Shown here: positions 1 to 6,300 of the stretch, piece by piece | Layout: the number at the start of each line of letters is the position of its first letter | Position numbering within the stretch: position 1 is the stretch's first letter | Assembly (NCBI GenBank): GCA_934572445.1 | Contig: CAKTLD010000058.1 | Location: forward strand, 1 to 11,667 | Direction: 5' to 3' | Source of the DNA: an uncultured Oscillospiraceae bacterium | GTDB taxonomy: Bacteria > Bacillota > Clostridia > Oscillospirales > Oscillospiraceae | Length of the DNA: 11,667 bases | Notes under the pieces: model-generated | The model's input: the letters and a program-made list of their open reading frames with translations, nothing else | What the model was told of the DNA's origin: nothing | The model's database searches: none | Translations under genes and position numbers: made by a program

Positions 1-1
1 C

Positions 2-265
2 AACATGTACGCCGTGGCGGAAAAGAACCTCGAGGACAATACGTTCGACTTAAAGACCATCGACGAGGTCAAGGAGATGGCCGCGGGTCGCGGCGGCTTC
101 GCCCGCACGAAGTGGTGCGGCAGCCTCGAGTGTGAGCTCAAGATGAAGGAACAGGCGGGCGTTTCCTCCCGCTGCATGCCCCTCAAGCAGAGCGGTACCA
201 CCGGCAAGTGCGTCTGCTGCGGCAAGGAGTGCACGACGGATATTTACTGGGGCGTCGCCTATTAA
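2..265 (+). CDS. proS: Prolyl-tRNA synthetase, C-terminal fragment (archaeal/eukaryotic-like type)
   Basis: This is the last 87 or so codons of a cytoplasmic class II aminoacyl-tRNA synthetase that charges tRNA-Pro. The gene is open at the left edge of the window, so its start is not visible. The visible part matches the C-terminal zinc-binding domain specific to the archaeal/eukaryotic-like ProRS (type 3). It has a KWCGSLECELKMKE segment, then SSRCMPL and a GKCVCCGKEC cluster, which together supply the zinc cysteines. It ends in the aromatic YWGVAY tail; a terminal tyrosine is a hallmark of this ProRS class. The bacterial-type ProRS with an editing insertion lacks this tail. The gene is followed by a strong hairpin at 327-360. 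The methionine at position 5 is internal, not a start. Identification is by motif and is firm. Confidence 0.93.
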   Translation, partial: NMYAVAEKNLEDNTFDLKTIDEVKEMAAGRGGFARTKWCGSLECELKMKEQAGVSSRCMPLKQSGTTGKCVCCGKECTTDIYWGVAY

Positions 266-326
266 AGACAGCTCCCACATCGTGGGGACGCGAACTATTC
301 TTTGCACTGTGAAAAAACAATAAAAA

Positions 327-363
327 GGGGGATGCTCTCTTCAAAAAGAGAGTATCCCCCTTT
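327..363. terminator. Bidirectional intrinsic terminator between proS and the ABC ATPase gene
   Basis: A 15-bp stem (327-341 with 346-360, one G-T wobble) closes on a four-base CAAA loop. It is flanked by AAAAA on the left and TTT on the right, so it carries a U-run on both strands, stronger for leftward transcripts. It lies between two convergent genes and probably ends both. Confidence 0.85.
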
Positions 364-414
364 GTGTGCAGCGCGCAGCGCTGCGGCTCTCAGTCCCCTT
401 GAGGACGACATAAT

Positions 415-1632
415 TCAGATCAAATTTTTCTCAGAATCCGGGTCAAACAGATGCACCAGACGAGGATCGAAGCTGAACTTGAGCGCGGTGTGGCGCGCAT
501 AGGTGCTCGCGTCAATGTTTGCCGTGGGAACGACCGCGACCACATCCTGTCCGCCTGCGTTCAGGTGCAGGTGCAGCTCGCTGCCCATCAGCTCGCTGAC
601 GTCGACCTCGGCGTCAATGCCGTCGCTGCCGAGCGTGATATGCACCGGGCGCACACCGACGGTGATGCTGCGGCTTTCTGTGCCTGCTGCGGCGAGCGCT
701 TCATTCTGCGCAGCGGACAGTGGCACGGTGTGATCCATGACGGTGATGGAGTAGCCATCGGTGCCCTTTGTGAGCTGGCAGTTTTCAAAGAAGTTCATCT
801 GCGGCGAACCGATGAAGCCCGCAACGAACAGATTTGCCGGATGATTGAAGACCTCCTGCGGCGTGCCGATCTGCTGGATGAAGCCGTCACGCATGATGAC
901 GATGCGGTCACCGAGCGTCATCGCCTCCACCTGATCGTGCGTGACATAGATGAAGGTGGTGTCGATCTTTTCGCGCAGCTTGATGATCTCCGCGCGCATC
1001 TGGTTGCGCAGCTTTGCGTCGAGGTTCGACAGCGGCTCATCCATCAGCAGGACCTTGGGATTGCGCACGATGGCACGGCCAATGGCCACGCGCTGGCGCT
1101 GGCCGCCGGAGAGCGCCTTGGGCTTGCGGTCGAGGAACTGGGTGATATCAAGGATCTCAGCCGCCTCGCGCACGCGGCGGTCGATCTCGTCGGCGGGCAT
1201 TTTTTTCTGCACCGTCCTGCCGTTCTCGTCGGTCTCGCTGAATTTTTTCAGCTTGAGGGGGAAGGCGATATTTTCATAGACCGTCATGTGCGGGTAGAGC
1301 GCGTAATTCTGGAAGACCATGGCAATGTCGCGGTCCTTGGGCGCGACGTCGTTTACCTGCTTGCCGTCGATGAAGAGCTCGCCGCCGCTGATCTCCTCGA
1401 GACCGGCGATCATGCGCAGCGTGGTGGACTTGCCGCAGCCGCTGGGGCCAACGAGGACGATGAATTCCTTGTCAGCGATGTTCAGGTTGAATTCCTGCAC
1501 CGCCACGACGCCCTCGTCCGTGACCTGCAGGTTGACCTTCTTTTCGCCGCCTTCATCCTTATCCTTTTTCTTCCTTTTCGGCTCGTTGTTGGGGTATACC
1601 TTTTTGATGTTTTTCAGAATGACCTCTGCCAT
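415..1632 (-). CDS. Sugar ABC importer ATP-binding protein, MsmX/UgpC (MalK-like) family
   Basis: The protein is a 405-aa cytoplasmic ATPase that would power ABC sugar importers. It has Walker [10 protein letters not shown] (62-70), the Q-loop in [12 protein letters not shown] (about 107-117), signature LSGGQ (174-178), Walker B VLLMDEP (194-200) and the switch histidine in THDQ (231-234). A TOBE-like regulatory domain fills roughly 285-395, with the family's VGVRPVHI segment (326-332). Length and layout fit the MalK/MsmX group. The start at 1632 was chosen because the domain begins there ([14 protein letters not shown]). The open frame extends upstream, but that part is low-complexity and has no family resemblance, and the ribosome binding site is weak. 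A charged, lysine-rich insert (about 16-43) interrupts the usual N-terminal strand, and a second small insert lies at 131-145. No permease or solute-binding gene adjoins it, so it is probably a shared ATPase serving several importers, as MsmX does in Bacillus. That role is inference. Confidence 0.92.
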   Translation of the reverse strand: MAEVILKNIKKVYPNNEPKRKKKDKDEGGEKKVNLQVTDEGVVAVQEFNLNIADKEFIVLVGPSGCGKSTTLRMIAGLEEISGGELFIDGKQVNDVAPKDRDIAMVFQNYALYPHMTVYENIAFPLKLKKFSETDENGRTVQKKMPADEIDRRVREAAEILDITQFLDRKPKALSGGQRQRVAIGRAIVRNPKVLLMDEPLSNLDAKLRNQMRAEIIKLREKIDTTFIYVTHDQVEAMTLGDRIVIMRDGFIQQIGTPQEVFNHPANLFVAGFIGSPQMNFFENCQLTKGTDGYSITVMDHTVPLSAAQNEALAAAGTESRSITVGVRPVHITLGSDGIDAEVDVSELMGSELHLHLNAGGQDVVAVVPTANIDASTYARHTALKFSFDPRLVHLFDPDSEKNLI

Positions 1633-1844
1633 AGATATGGACCATAGCCCTGCCGCCTCCGCGATGCAGGACCTCGCAGCCGCTTGCGCGCGCCGCTTTA
1701 CGGCAGGTCTCCACACTGCCGCACCGCCGGCCCGGCGGGATGCTTTCCTCCTTCTGTATTTTCCGCAGGCGTTACGTTGAGGTGGAGTAAGCGCGGGCGG
1801 AAGGGAATGGAAAGGTAATAATCTACCTGAATATACTATAAAAC

Positions 1845-1880
1845 AAAGCGCAATTTTCCTCAATGGAAAATTGCGCTTTT
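1845..1880. terminator. Bidirectional hairpin terminator, mainly for the leftward membrane-protein gene
   Basis: A 15-bp perfect stem (1845-1859 with 1865-1879) with a TCAAT loop is flanked by T-runs on both strands (TTTGTTTTAT leftward, TTTTCCGCTTTTT rightward). It lies just past the stop of the leftward gene ending at 1930 and upstream of the leftward ABC ATPase gene. The ATPase therefore has its own promoter somewhere in 1633-1844; none was convincing by eye. Confidence 0.8.
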
Positions 1881-1929
1881 CCGCTTTTTCGGCGGGATGA
1901 ATAACAGAAACAACGGAATTTTATCCACT

Positions 1930-2454
1930 TTACCCACGCTTTTTGCGGCGGCTGCGATAGATCGCCGCAAGACGGTCGATGGCAAGGTCGTAGATGAAGA
2001 ACAGGAGCAGACCTGTGCCGACCGTTGCCCAAAGGAGCCACGGCGCGGTCTCGGAAAATTCCTGCACGACGGCGGGAAGGCGAAAGACAAACAGGATGAG
2101 CACATACATCGCCGTCATCGTGACGGCGCAGAGCGCAAGCTTGGCGAGCAGACGCAGCGCGCGGGAGGAAATGGCATCAAACTCCGGCTTGAGCAGGGGA
2201 TAATAGCCGAGGAAGCAGAATACCAGTGCGGCTTCCTTGTCGGCGCACAGCAGCAGCCCAAGCACGGCGGAGGCGGCAAAGCAGCTCCATGCGTAGCTGC
2301 TGCGGCACTCCTCGCGCACCGGCAGCAGTGTGAACGAGGCGAGAATGGGCCAGCCGTAGGTCGCCAGCGGCAGTACGCCGCTCATCCAGAGGAAGGCAAC
2401 GGCCAGCGCGCAGAATACACCGCAGAGCGCCAGCTCATGCGTTTTCTTTTTCAT
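1930..2454 (-). CDS. Small polytopic membrane protein of unknown function
   Basis: This 174-aa protein begins with a positive MKKK tail. It then carries about five or six hydrophobic segments (roughly residues 8-30, 31-47, 54-71, 75-92, 103-125 and 137-160) and ends in a basic RSRRKKRG tail, predicting an integral membrane protein. The N-terminal pattern (a small hydrophobic helix ending in a Gly/Pro turn, then a second helix) recalls S-components of ECF transporters. No diagnostic motif was seen and no ECF ATPase or T-component is nearby, so this is only a suggestion. It starts 16 bases after the stop of the TIGR04255-family gene, with AGGAAG about ten bases before the ATG, and is almost certainly cotranscribed with it. 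The hairpin at 1845-1880 ends the unit. Confidence 0.75.
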   Translation of the reverse strand: MKKKTHELALCGVFCALAVAFLWMSGVLPLATYGWPILASFTLLPVREECRSSYAWSCFAASAVLGLLLCADKEAALVFCFLGYYPLLKPEFDAISSRALRLLAKLALCAVTMTAMYVLILFVFRLPAVVQEFSETAPWLLWATVGTGLLLFFIYDLAIDRLAAIYRSRRKKRG

Positions 2455-2470
2455 GGCAGGTCATCTTCCT

Positions 2471-3259
2471 TTACAGGTATTGTGGCTCCATCGCATCGTG
2501 CAGCACGGTGGTGATCGCATCGGAGAAAATCCCGTCGGCGTGTCCGTGGAGCATCTCCAGCGTCTCCGCCACGGCGGCGACCTTCACCTTGGCCGTGGAG
2601 TAGACGTCCTGGTCAAAGATAAAGCGGACCTCCTGCTCCTGCACCTGGCGGATCTGGCTGCCGCTGCGGATGTTGCGCTGCACAAAGCCCGGGCCTGCGT
2701 GCAGCTTGAGCGCGGCGCGCGTGTCCAGTCTGCGCTCCACATCCACCGAGCACTTGGTCACGCTGGCCTCGTCGATCTCATCCTCGTCCAGCACACCGAG
2801 ATATTCGGGTTGGAGCAGGTCGTTCCAGCGGCGGCCGGTGAGTTCCAGCCGTTCGCGCGAAAAGGCATTGACGTAACGCAGGCCCACGCGGTCAAAGCAG
2901 TTGGGGCGGTAGATTTGGATAAACTGGCCCAACGGTTCGTCGAGCTGTGCGGCAAAATCCTCCCAATGCGTGTAGCGCATTGTGGAGAGGGCGATAAAAT
3001 CCTTTGTCAGGCTGAGCTTGTAGCCGCCGTCGTCGGAGAGAAAGGTGTGGTTATTGACCGTCTGCGGCCGCGCTCCGTTCACGGCGGGCAGCTGCTCCAC
3101 CTGGCACTGATAGCGCGGGAAGGCGGCGCGGATGGTCTCCTGAAAATCGGCCGGCTCACGCGTGTCGATCGAGAGGATGGTGGGGAAGCGCAGCTGGCAG
3201 ATGACTTCGATGAGTTGGTGTCTGCCGTAAGCATAGCGGCGGTTGTCGGAAGAGATCAT
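2471..3259 (-). CDS. TIGR04255 family protein
   Basis: The product is a soluble 262-aa protein of unknown function. It shows the recognisable marks of the sporadically distributed TIGR04255 family: an N-terminal LIEVICQLRFPTILSI segment, a central region containing DRVGLRYVN (an R-Y-[VI]-N pattern typical of the family), and a C-terminal LEMLHGHADGIFSDAITT block. The start was set at the second of two close ATGs. GGAGGT (3267-3272) lies 7 bases before the ATG at 3259 but only 1 base before the ATG at 3265. A consensus vegetative promoter is just upstream. It is the first gene of a two-gene unit with the membrane protein. Members of this family often occur in patchy or accessory gene sets, and their biochemical role is not known. 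No signal peptide or membrane segment is visible. Confidence 0.85.
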   Translation of the reverse strand: MISSDNRRYAYGRHQLIEVICQLRFPTILSIDTREPADFQETIRAAFPRYQCQVEQLPAVNGARPQTVNNHTFLSDDGGYKLSLTKDFIALSTMRYTHWEDFAAQLDEPLGQFIQIYRPNCFDRVGLRYVNAFSRERLELTGRRWNDLLQPEYLGVLDEDEIDEASVTKCSVDVERRLDTRAALKLHAGPGFVQRNIRSGSQIRQVQEQEVRFIFDQDVYSTAKVKVAAVAETLEMLHGHADGIFSDAITTVLHDAMEPQYL

Positions 3260-3289
3260 GGTCATTACCTCCGAAAAAATTCTGTATCA

Positions 3290-3318
3290 ATTATAGAGGA
3301 AATGAAAACGAATGTCAA
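3290..3318 (-). promoter_or_regulatory. Consensus sigmaA-type promoter for the TIGR04255/membrane-protein unit
   Basis: On the minus strand TTGACA (3318-3313) and TATAAT (3295-3290) are both perfect and separated by exactly 17 bases. The predicted transcript starts near 3283, leaving a leader of about 25 bases before the GGAGGT ribosome binding site. This implies strong constitutive expression unless a repressor acts here. Confidence 0.85.
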
Positions 3319-3356
3319 ATCGCGCGCCGTGAGAAAAACTTACCAGCGAAAATCGC

Positions 3357-3385
3357 GCATATCCGTATTTTTGTGAGCCAAACTA
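3357..3385 (+). promoter_or_regulatory. Possible sigmaG-like (forespore) promoter of the SASP-like gene
   Basis: GCATA (3357-3361) and CAAACTA (3379-3385) are separated by 17 bases. This resembles the Bacillus sigmaG pattern (GHATR, about 17-18 bases, CATWMTA) with one mismatch in the -10 element. It lies about 64 bases upstream of a SASP-like start codon, where such a promoter would be expected. It was found by eye, so chance matching is possible. Confidence 0.45.
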
Positions 3386-3448
3386 CCCTTGCGATACCCA
3401 ATCACACAACGAAAACCAAACCAACAAATCAAAAAAGGAGTAACTACT

Positions 3449-3556
3449 ATGTCTACCAAGAATAACAACAAGCTCAACATCCCCGAGGCCAAGGCTGCTA
3501 TGAACAAGTTCAAGATGGAAGCCGCGAACGAGGACGATGTACCCAGCACCTATTAA
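3449..3556 (+). CDS. Half-length alpha/beta-type small acid-soluble spore protein (SASP) relative
   Basis: A 35-aa gene has ATG at 3449, preceded by AAAAAAGGAG eight bases upstream. The product's NNNKLNIPEAKAAMNKFKMEAANE stretch (5-28) matches the N-terminal half of alpha/beta SASPs, which has the pattern NKLxxPEAxxAxxxFKxExAxE. Those proteins coat and protect spore DNA and are normally about 60-75 aa. Here the reading stops after DDVPSTY. The family's most conserved C-terminal part (TSRxxGSVGGxMV...), which contacts DNA, is absent in every frame downstream. The germination-protease (GPR) site, normally E-[FLI]-G-V, reads E-D-D-V. A possible sigmaG-like promoter lies upstream and a terminator downstream, so the gene looks expressed despite truncation. 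It could be a decayed gene cut when the adjoining mobile cassette arrived, or a short functional variant. Confidence 0.75.
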   Translation: MSTKNNNKLNIPEAKAAMNKFKMEAANEDDVPSTY

Positions 3557-3577
3557 AACTATTACACAGACGAATAG
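3557..3577. repeat. Short inverted repeat at the left edge of the ParMR cassette
   Basis: AACTATT and AATAG bracket an ACACAGACG core directly after the SASP-like stop codon. A related arrangement (AACTAT...GACAATAG) occurs at 6495-6512 just after the last cassette gene. The similarity is short and imperfect; it is recorded as a possible boundary or recombinase core site only. Confidence 0.2.
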
Positions 3578-3598
3578 AGACCCACTACTTACACAAGG

Positions 3599-3647
3599 AA
3601 AAAGGCAGGATGCCAGCGATTTCTCGCTTGGTATCCTGCCTTTTTGT
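3599..3647. terminator. Intrinsic terminator after the SASP-like gene
   Basis: The arms AAAAAGGCAGGATGCCAGCGA (3599-3619) and 3624-3645 pair over about 20 bp, with G-T wobbles and one bulged T, around a TTTC loop. The right arm ends in TTTTT. The matching A-run on the left means it can also stop leftward transcripts from the TnpW-like gene. Confidence 0.85.
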
Positions 3648-3665
3648 CAGATGCAATGATGTCCC

Positions 3666-3827
3666 TTATGCGATTTCATCGATGTCAGGAGCATTCTTGG
3701 CGTCTTCTTTCTTTTTTGCTGAAACGATGTGTTCAACCAAAAGCTCCTTCAGTGTCTTCTTCCCAGAAAACTGACGCTCGACCGTATAGGTAGCTTCGCC
3801 AATTTTGATCTCATTTTCCTTGTCCAT
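3666..3827 (-). CDS. TnpW-like small transposon-associated protein
   Basis: A small acidic/basic protein of 53 aa if begun at the ATG at 3827 (MDKENEIKIGEATYTVE...). The frame stays open to a GTG at 3896, which would give 76 aa. The core IGEATYTVERQFSGKKTLKELLVEHI resembles the TnpW family (IGxTTYxVxxxF... followed by an amphipathic helix), short proteins found in mobile elements of Firmicutes with no established activity. No convincing ribosome binding site was seen for either start. It is transcribed away from parM, with a 198-base divergent region if the short start is right. Its presence is independent support for a mobile-element origin of this block. Family assignment rests on recalled pattern similarity only. 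Confidence 0.55.
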   Translation of the reverse strand: MDKENEIKIGEATYTVERQFSGKKTLKELLVEHIVSAKKKEDAKNAPDIDEIA

Positions 3828-3897
3828 AGTATGAACGCTGCATTGAAGTCGGTCAACGGAGCCCTCAAGAAGCTCCGAGGCCTTCTGCAAGACCACT

Positions 3898-3960
3898 AAA
3901 CTACACGCAGAAAAACATTTTGCGTAGTTGTTGTTCTAAGAAAACACTATGCGTAAATAC
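3898..3960. promoter_or_regulatory. Candidate operator/centromere (parC-like) repeats upstream of parM
   Basis: Three copies of a TGCGTR core lie within about 60 bases: one inverted in ACTACACGCA (3900-3909), then TTTGCGTAGTTG (3919-3930) and CTATGCGTAAATA (3948-3959). The first two form an imperfect inverted repeat. In type II partition systems ParR binds an array of short repeats just upstream of parM and also represses the operon there. The repeats here are few and imperfect, so the role is inference from position. Confidence 0.35.
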
Positions 3961-4025
3961 TAACAGACACATCAAGCGGGGCTTCCCGCCTCGCCTTGTT
4001 TTACCGGATTAGGAGGTAAATTTCC

Positions 4026-4955
4026 ATGATTATTTCTGTCGATCACGGCAATAAGTCGATTAAGACCCCCAACGCGCTGTTCACTTCCGGCCTGATTGTA
4101 TCCGAGGGGCTCCAGGGCTTCAAAACGGACTACATCTGCTGGAACAACAAGTACTATACGCTGACAGAGCAGCGCATCGCCTATCTCCGCGATAAGACGG
4201 AGGATGAGCGTTTCTATGTCCTCACCCTCTTTGCCATCGCCAAGGAGCTGGAGCGCCGCAAGGTGCCCGAGACACTCGATCCCATTGACATTACCCTGCT
4301 TGTGGGTCTGCCTCCCGCACACTATGAGCAGCTACACAGCCGTTTCGAGCAGTACTTCCTGCGTCGGCGCGAGATCGTGGATTTTGAGTATAACGGCAAG
4401 TACTACTCGATCCGGGTCAGCAAGGTACTCAGCTATCCCCAGGCGTTTGCGGCTGCCGTTACCCAGTTCGGCACGCTGAAAGCTCATTCCGTCGCCTATA
4501 TCATTGACATTGGCGGCTTTACCATCGATGTCCTGAAGCTGCGCAACGGCCATCCGGATCTGGCAGTGGTAGAGAGCTTCGAGAAGGGCGTCATTACCCT
4601 CTACAACGGTATCGCAAGCAAGTGTAATGCGCTCTATGCCCGGATCCTGGAAGACTGCGATATCGACGAGGTCATCCGAAACCAACCCACTGTCCTTCCC
4701 AGCGAGGTACAGCGGTTGATCCGTACCATGACCAGCGACTTCCTCACGGAGTTCTACAACTTCCTGCGTGAGCGAGGCGTTGATGTCTCCACCAGTAAAT
4801 GCGTCTTTGCTGGTGGCGGTTCCTTGCTCCTGCGTGGAATGATCGAACGCGGTAACAAAGTAGCTTTCCCCATTTTCGTCGAGGATATTCATGCCAATGC
4901 TCGCGGCTATGAGCTCCTCTATCAGAGTGAGGTGGCAGCAAATGGGCAGCAATAA
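4026..4955 (+). CDS. parM: ParM/StbA-family actin-like plasmid segregation ATPase
   Basis: The 309-aa protein has the actin/Hsp70-type fold signatures in order. Phosphate-1 is VDHGNKSIK (5-13), phosphate-2 is IIDIGGFTIDVL (159-170, with D161, GG163-164, T166 and D168), and the adenosine motif is FAGGGSLLLRGMI (261-273). The tail DIHANARGYELL is typical of ParM/Alp proteins. Such proteins polymerise with ATP into filaments that push ParR-bound DNA copies apart. The start is supported by TAGGAGG nine bases upstream. The downstream parR begins inside the end of this gene, so the two are translationally coupled in the usual parM-parR order. Its presence in what appears to be a chromosomal setting, next to recombinase genes, points to an integrated plasmid or mobile element. 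Candidate regulatory repeats lie at 3898-3960. Confidence 0.88.
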   Translation: MIISVDHGNKSIKTPNALFTSGLIVSEGLQGFKTDYICWNNKYYTLTEQRIAYLRDKTEDERFYVLTLFAIAKELERRKVPETLDPIDITLLVGLPPAHYEQLHSRFEQYFLRRREIVDFEYNGKYYSIRVSKVLSYPQAFAAAVTQFGTLKAHSVAYIIDIGGFTIDVLKLRNGHPDLAVVESFEKGVITLYNGIASKCNALYARILEDCDIDEVIRNQPTVLPSEVQRLIRTMTSDFLTEFYNFLRERGVDVSTSKCVFAGGGSLLLRGMIERGNKVAFPIFVEDIHANARGYELLYQSEVAANGQQ

Positions 4956-5280
4956 AAAGGCCCGTGTGGTCCTTCAGTTCAATGAGATGGACTTCCGGCA
5001 CCGGCGCGCTCTGGAAATCCTTCGCCAGCGACCACGCAGTATGTCTGAACTGGTCGTAAGTGCCATACTACACTACACCAGCTGCCCTGAGGTTGCTGAT
5101 GAGCATAGCAAGGAGTGGATCGCAAGCACTGTGAAGGAGATCATTACCGAAATGATCTCCAGCGGCGAGTTGCAGATCTCGACGCAAACTCTGGCTCCAG
5201 AGACAAATGGACCAAGCCTTGCTGCAGATGACCTCGCCGAACTCGGTGGCGTTATGGGAATGTTCCGGACCAAGGGGTGA
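4942..5280 (+). CDS. parR: ParR-like centromere-binding protein (ribbon-helix-helix)
   Basis: The start was placed at ATG 4942, preceded by GAGGTGG with a six-base gap, so the gene overlaps the end of parM by 14 bases and encodes 112 aa. The N-terminal part (ARVVLQFNEMDFRHRRALEILRQ, then a helix ending SMSELVVSAILHY) fits a ribbon-helix-helix fold: a beta strand followed by two helices, as in ParR. The C-terminal half is predicted helical and then Ser/Thr/Pro-rich, ending in LAELGGVMGMF, which could contact ParM filament ends as C-terminal ParR segments do. Its role is to bind the centromere-like repeats as an adaptor and probably to autoregulate the operon. The assignment rests on size, fold pattern and position after parM. 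Confidence 0.75.
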   Translation: MGSNKKARVVLQFNEMDFRHRRALEILRQRPRSMSELVVSAILHYTSCPEVADEHSKEWIASTVKEIITEMISSGELQISTQTLAPETNGPSLAADDLAELGGVMGMFRTKG

Positions 5281-5284
5281 GCAT

Positions 5285-5899
5285 ATGAGTAACAAACGCT
5301 TTGGTTACGCTCGCGTGTCCACCACGGATCAGAATGAGGACCGACAGGTTCTGGAACTCCTGGAGTCCGGGATCGAAGAGCGTGATATCTATGTGGACAA
5401 GCAGAGTGGCCGCAGCTTTGAGAGAACCAACTATTTGGCCCTGCGTAACACCATCTTGCGAAAAGGAGATGTGTTAGTTGTCAAAAGCATCGACCGCTTC
5501 GGTCGCAACTACTCTGCCATCCGCGCGGAATGGGAGTTTCTCACAAAGACGCTTGGTGTTGATATCGTTGTTCTGGACACCCCCATCCTCGACACCACCC
5601 AATATAAGGACCTGCTTGGCAGCGTCATCACCGATATCGTCCTCGCTGTGCTCTCTTTCGGAGCACAGCTCGAGGTCGATACCAAGTCTAAGGCACAGGC
5701 AGAGGGCATTGCCGCTGCACACCTGAAAGGCGTCAAGTTTGGCCGGCCACGATGCACCGTCGAAGGTTGGGATACCTACTACCCCCAGTGGAAGCAGGGC
5801 CAAATCACCGCTGTCCAGTGCTATAAACAGCTCGGGATCAGCGCATCTACATTCTACCGTTTTGTACGGAAATATGAATCGGAGGACGAAAGCGAATGA
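5285..5899 (+). CDS. Serine recombinase, resolvase/invertase family
   Basis: The protein is 204 aa with start ATG 5285, five bases after the parR stop and preceded by GGGGTGA. The N-terminal catalytic domain has YARVSTTDQN with R10 and nucleophile S12, and the IDRFGR block with D70, R71 and R74, matching the active-site arginines of gamma-delta resolvase. The dimerisation helix (about 115-145) leads to FGRPR (152-156). A C-terminal helix-turn-helix follows (ITAVQCYKQLGISASTFYRFVRKY, about 174-197). All catalytic residues are present, so activity is expected. Coupled to parMR, a plausible job is resolving multimers of a circular element before segregation, as plasmid resolvases do. DNA inversion or element excision are alternatives. 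No target site was identified with confidence. Confidence 0.92.
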   Translation: MSNKRFGYARVSTTDQNEDRQVLELLESGIEERDIYVDKQSGRSFERTNYLALRNTILRKGDVLVVKSIDRFGRNYSAIRAEWEFLTKTLGVDIVVLDTPILDTTQYKDLLGSVITDIVLAVLSFGAQLEVDTKSKAQAEGIAAAHLKGVKFGRPRCTVEGWDTYYPQWKQGQITAVQCYKQLGISASTFYRFVRKYESEDESE

Positions 5900-6300
5900 G
5901 TCGTTGTTGCATATATTGCCGCATTGGCGGCACCGCAAATGAACCCAACCAAATAGCCATGAACAGCCAGCTTGAGATGCTGCGAAAGGTTGCTGAGGAT
6001 CTCGGCCTTACCGTTGTGGCAGAAGTGACTGTTTTTGAAAGTGGCACTGACCCGCAGCGACAGAGCATCAAAACGCTGATCCGAGATGGAAAGCACGGTG
6101 TCTATGACTGCGTACTGATTGTTGATCCATCCAGATTATCAAGGAGCACTGAGGGCTGCACCTTGATTGGACAGAATCTGAAGCGGCATGGAATCAGGGT
6201 CTATACCCCTCAGGGAAAGATCCAGCTGGCCCCATCTCTCGCCTTCTTCTATTCCAGATACCATAAGGAAGGAGAAAACAGTTTTGGCCCAGGAAAGTAA
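5896..6300 (+). CDS. Short serine-recombinase-like protein lacking the catalytic serine
   Basis: The ATG overlaps the resolvase stop (ATGA at 5896-5899), with GGAGG ten bases upstream, giving 134 aa. The N-terminus CCIYCRIGGTANEPNQIAMN aligns with the catalytic start of serine recombinases (YxRxS). R9 is kept, but the nucleophile position is G11. The second arginine block is present as DPSRLSRS (77-84; R80 and R83). The protein then ends soon after the catalytic-domain fold, with no DNA-binding domain. It should not cut DNA by the usual mechanism. It could be a regulatory partner dimerising with the upstream active resolvase, or a degenerate copy. Clean start, stop and coupling on both sides argue against random decay. 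Confidence 0.8.
   Translation: MSRCCIYCRIGGTANEPNQIAMNSQLEMLRKVAEDLGLTVVAEVTVFESGTDPQRQSIKTLIRDGKHGVYDCVLIVDPSRLSRSTEGCTLIGQNLKRHGIRVYTPQGKIQLAPSLAFFYSRYHKEGENSFGPGK

Noticed and set aside
279..287. Small CCCAC/GTGGG hairpin after proS as a terminator
   Set aside because: The stem near 275-287 is short and has no T-run; the much stronger hairpin at 327-363 explains termination.
451..1647. Long plus-strand open frame (398 codons) opposite the ABC ATPase
   Set aside because: It is antisense to a gene with all ABC motifs. Its His/Val/Ala/Asp-rich composition is typical of a shadow frame in GC-rich DNA.
1633..1863. N-terminal extension of the ABC ATPase frame by 77 codons
   Set aside because: The extension is Arg/Ala-rich with no family resemblance, overlaps the hairpin at 1845-1880, and the domain begins at MAEV (1632).
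3340..3549. Minus-strand hydrophobic 69-codon open frame
   Set aside because: It is antisense to the SASP-like gene, whose similarity, ribosome binding site and terminator are much stronger evidence.
3898..3960. CRISPR-like or iteron array upstream of parM
   Set aside because: Only three short imperfect cores, unevenly spaced; not a CRISPR array and too few copies for a replication origin. Kept only as a possible ParR site.
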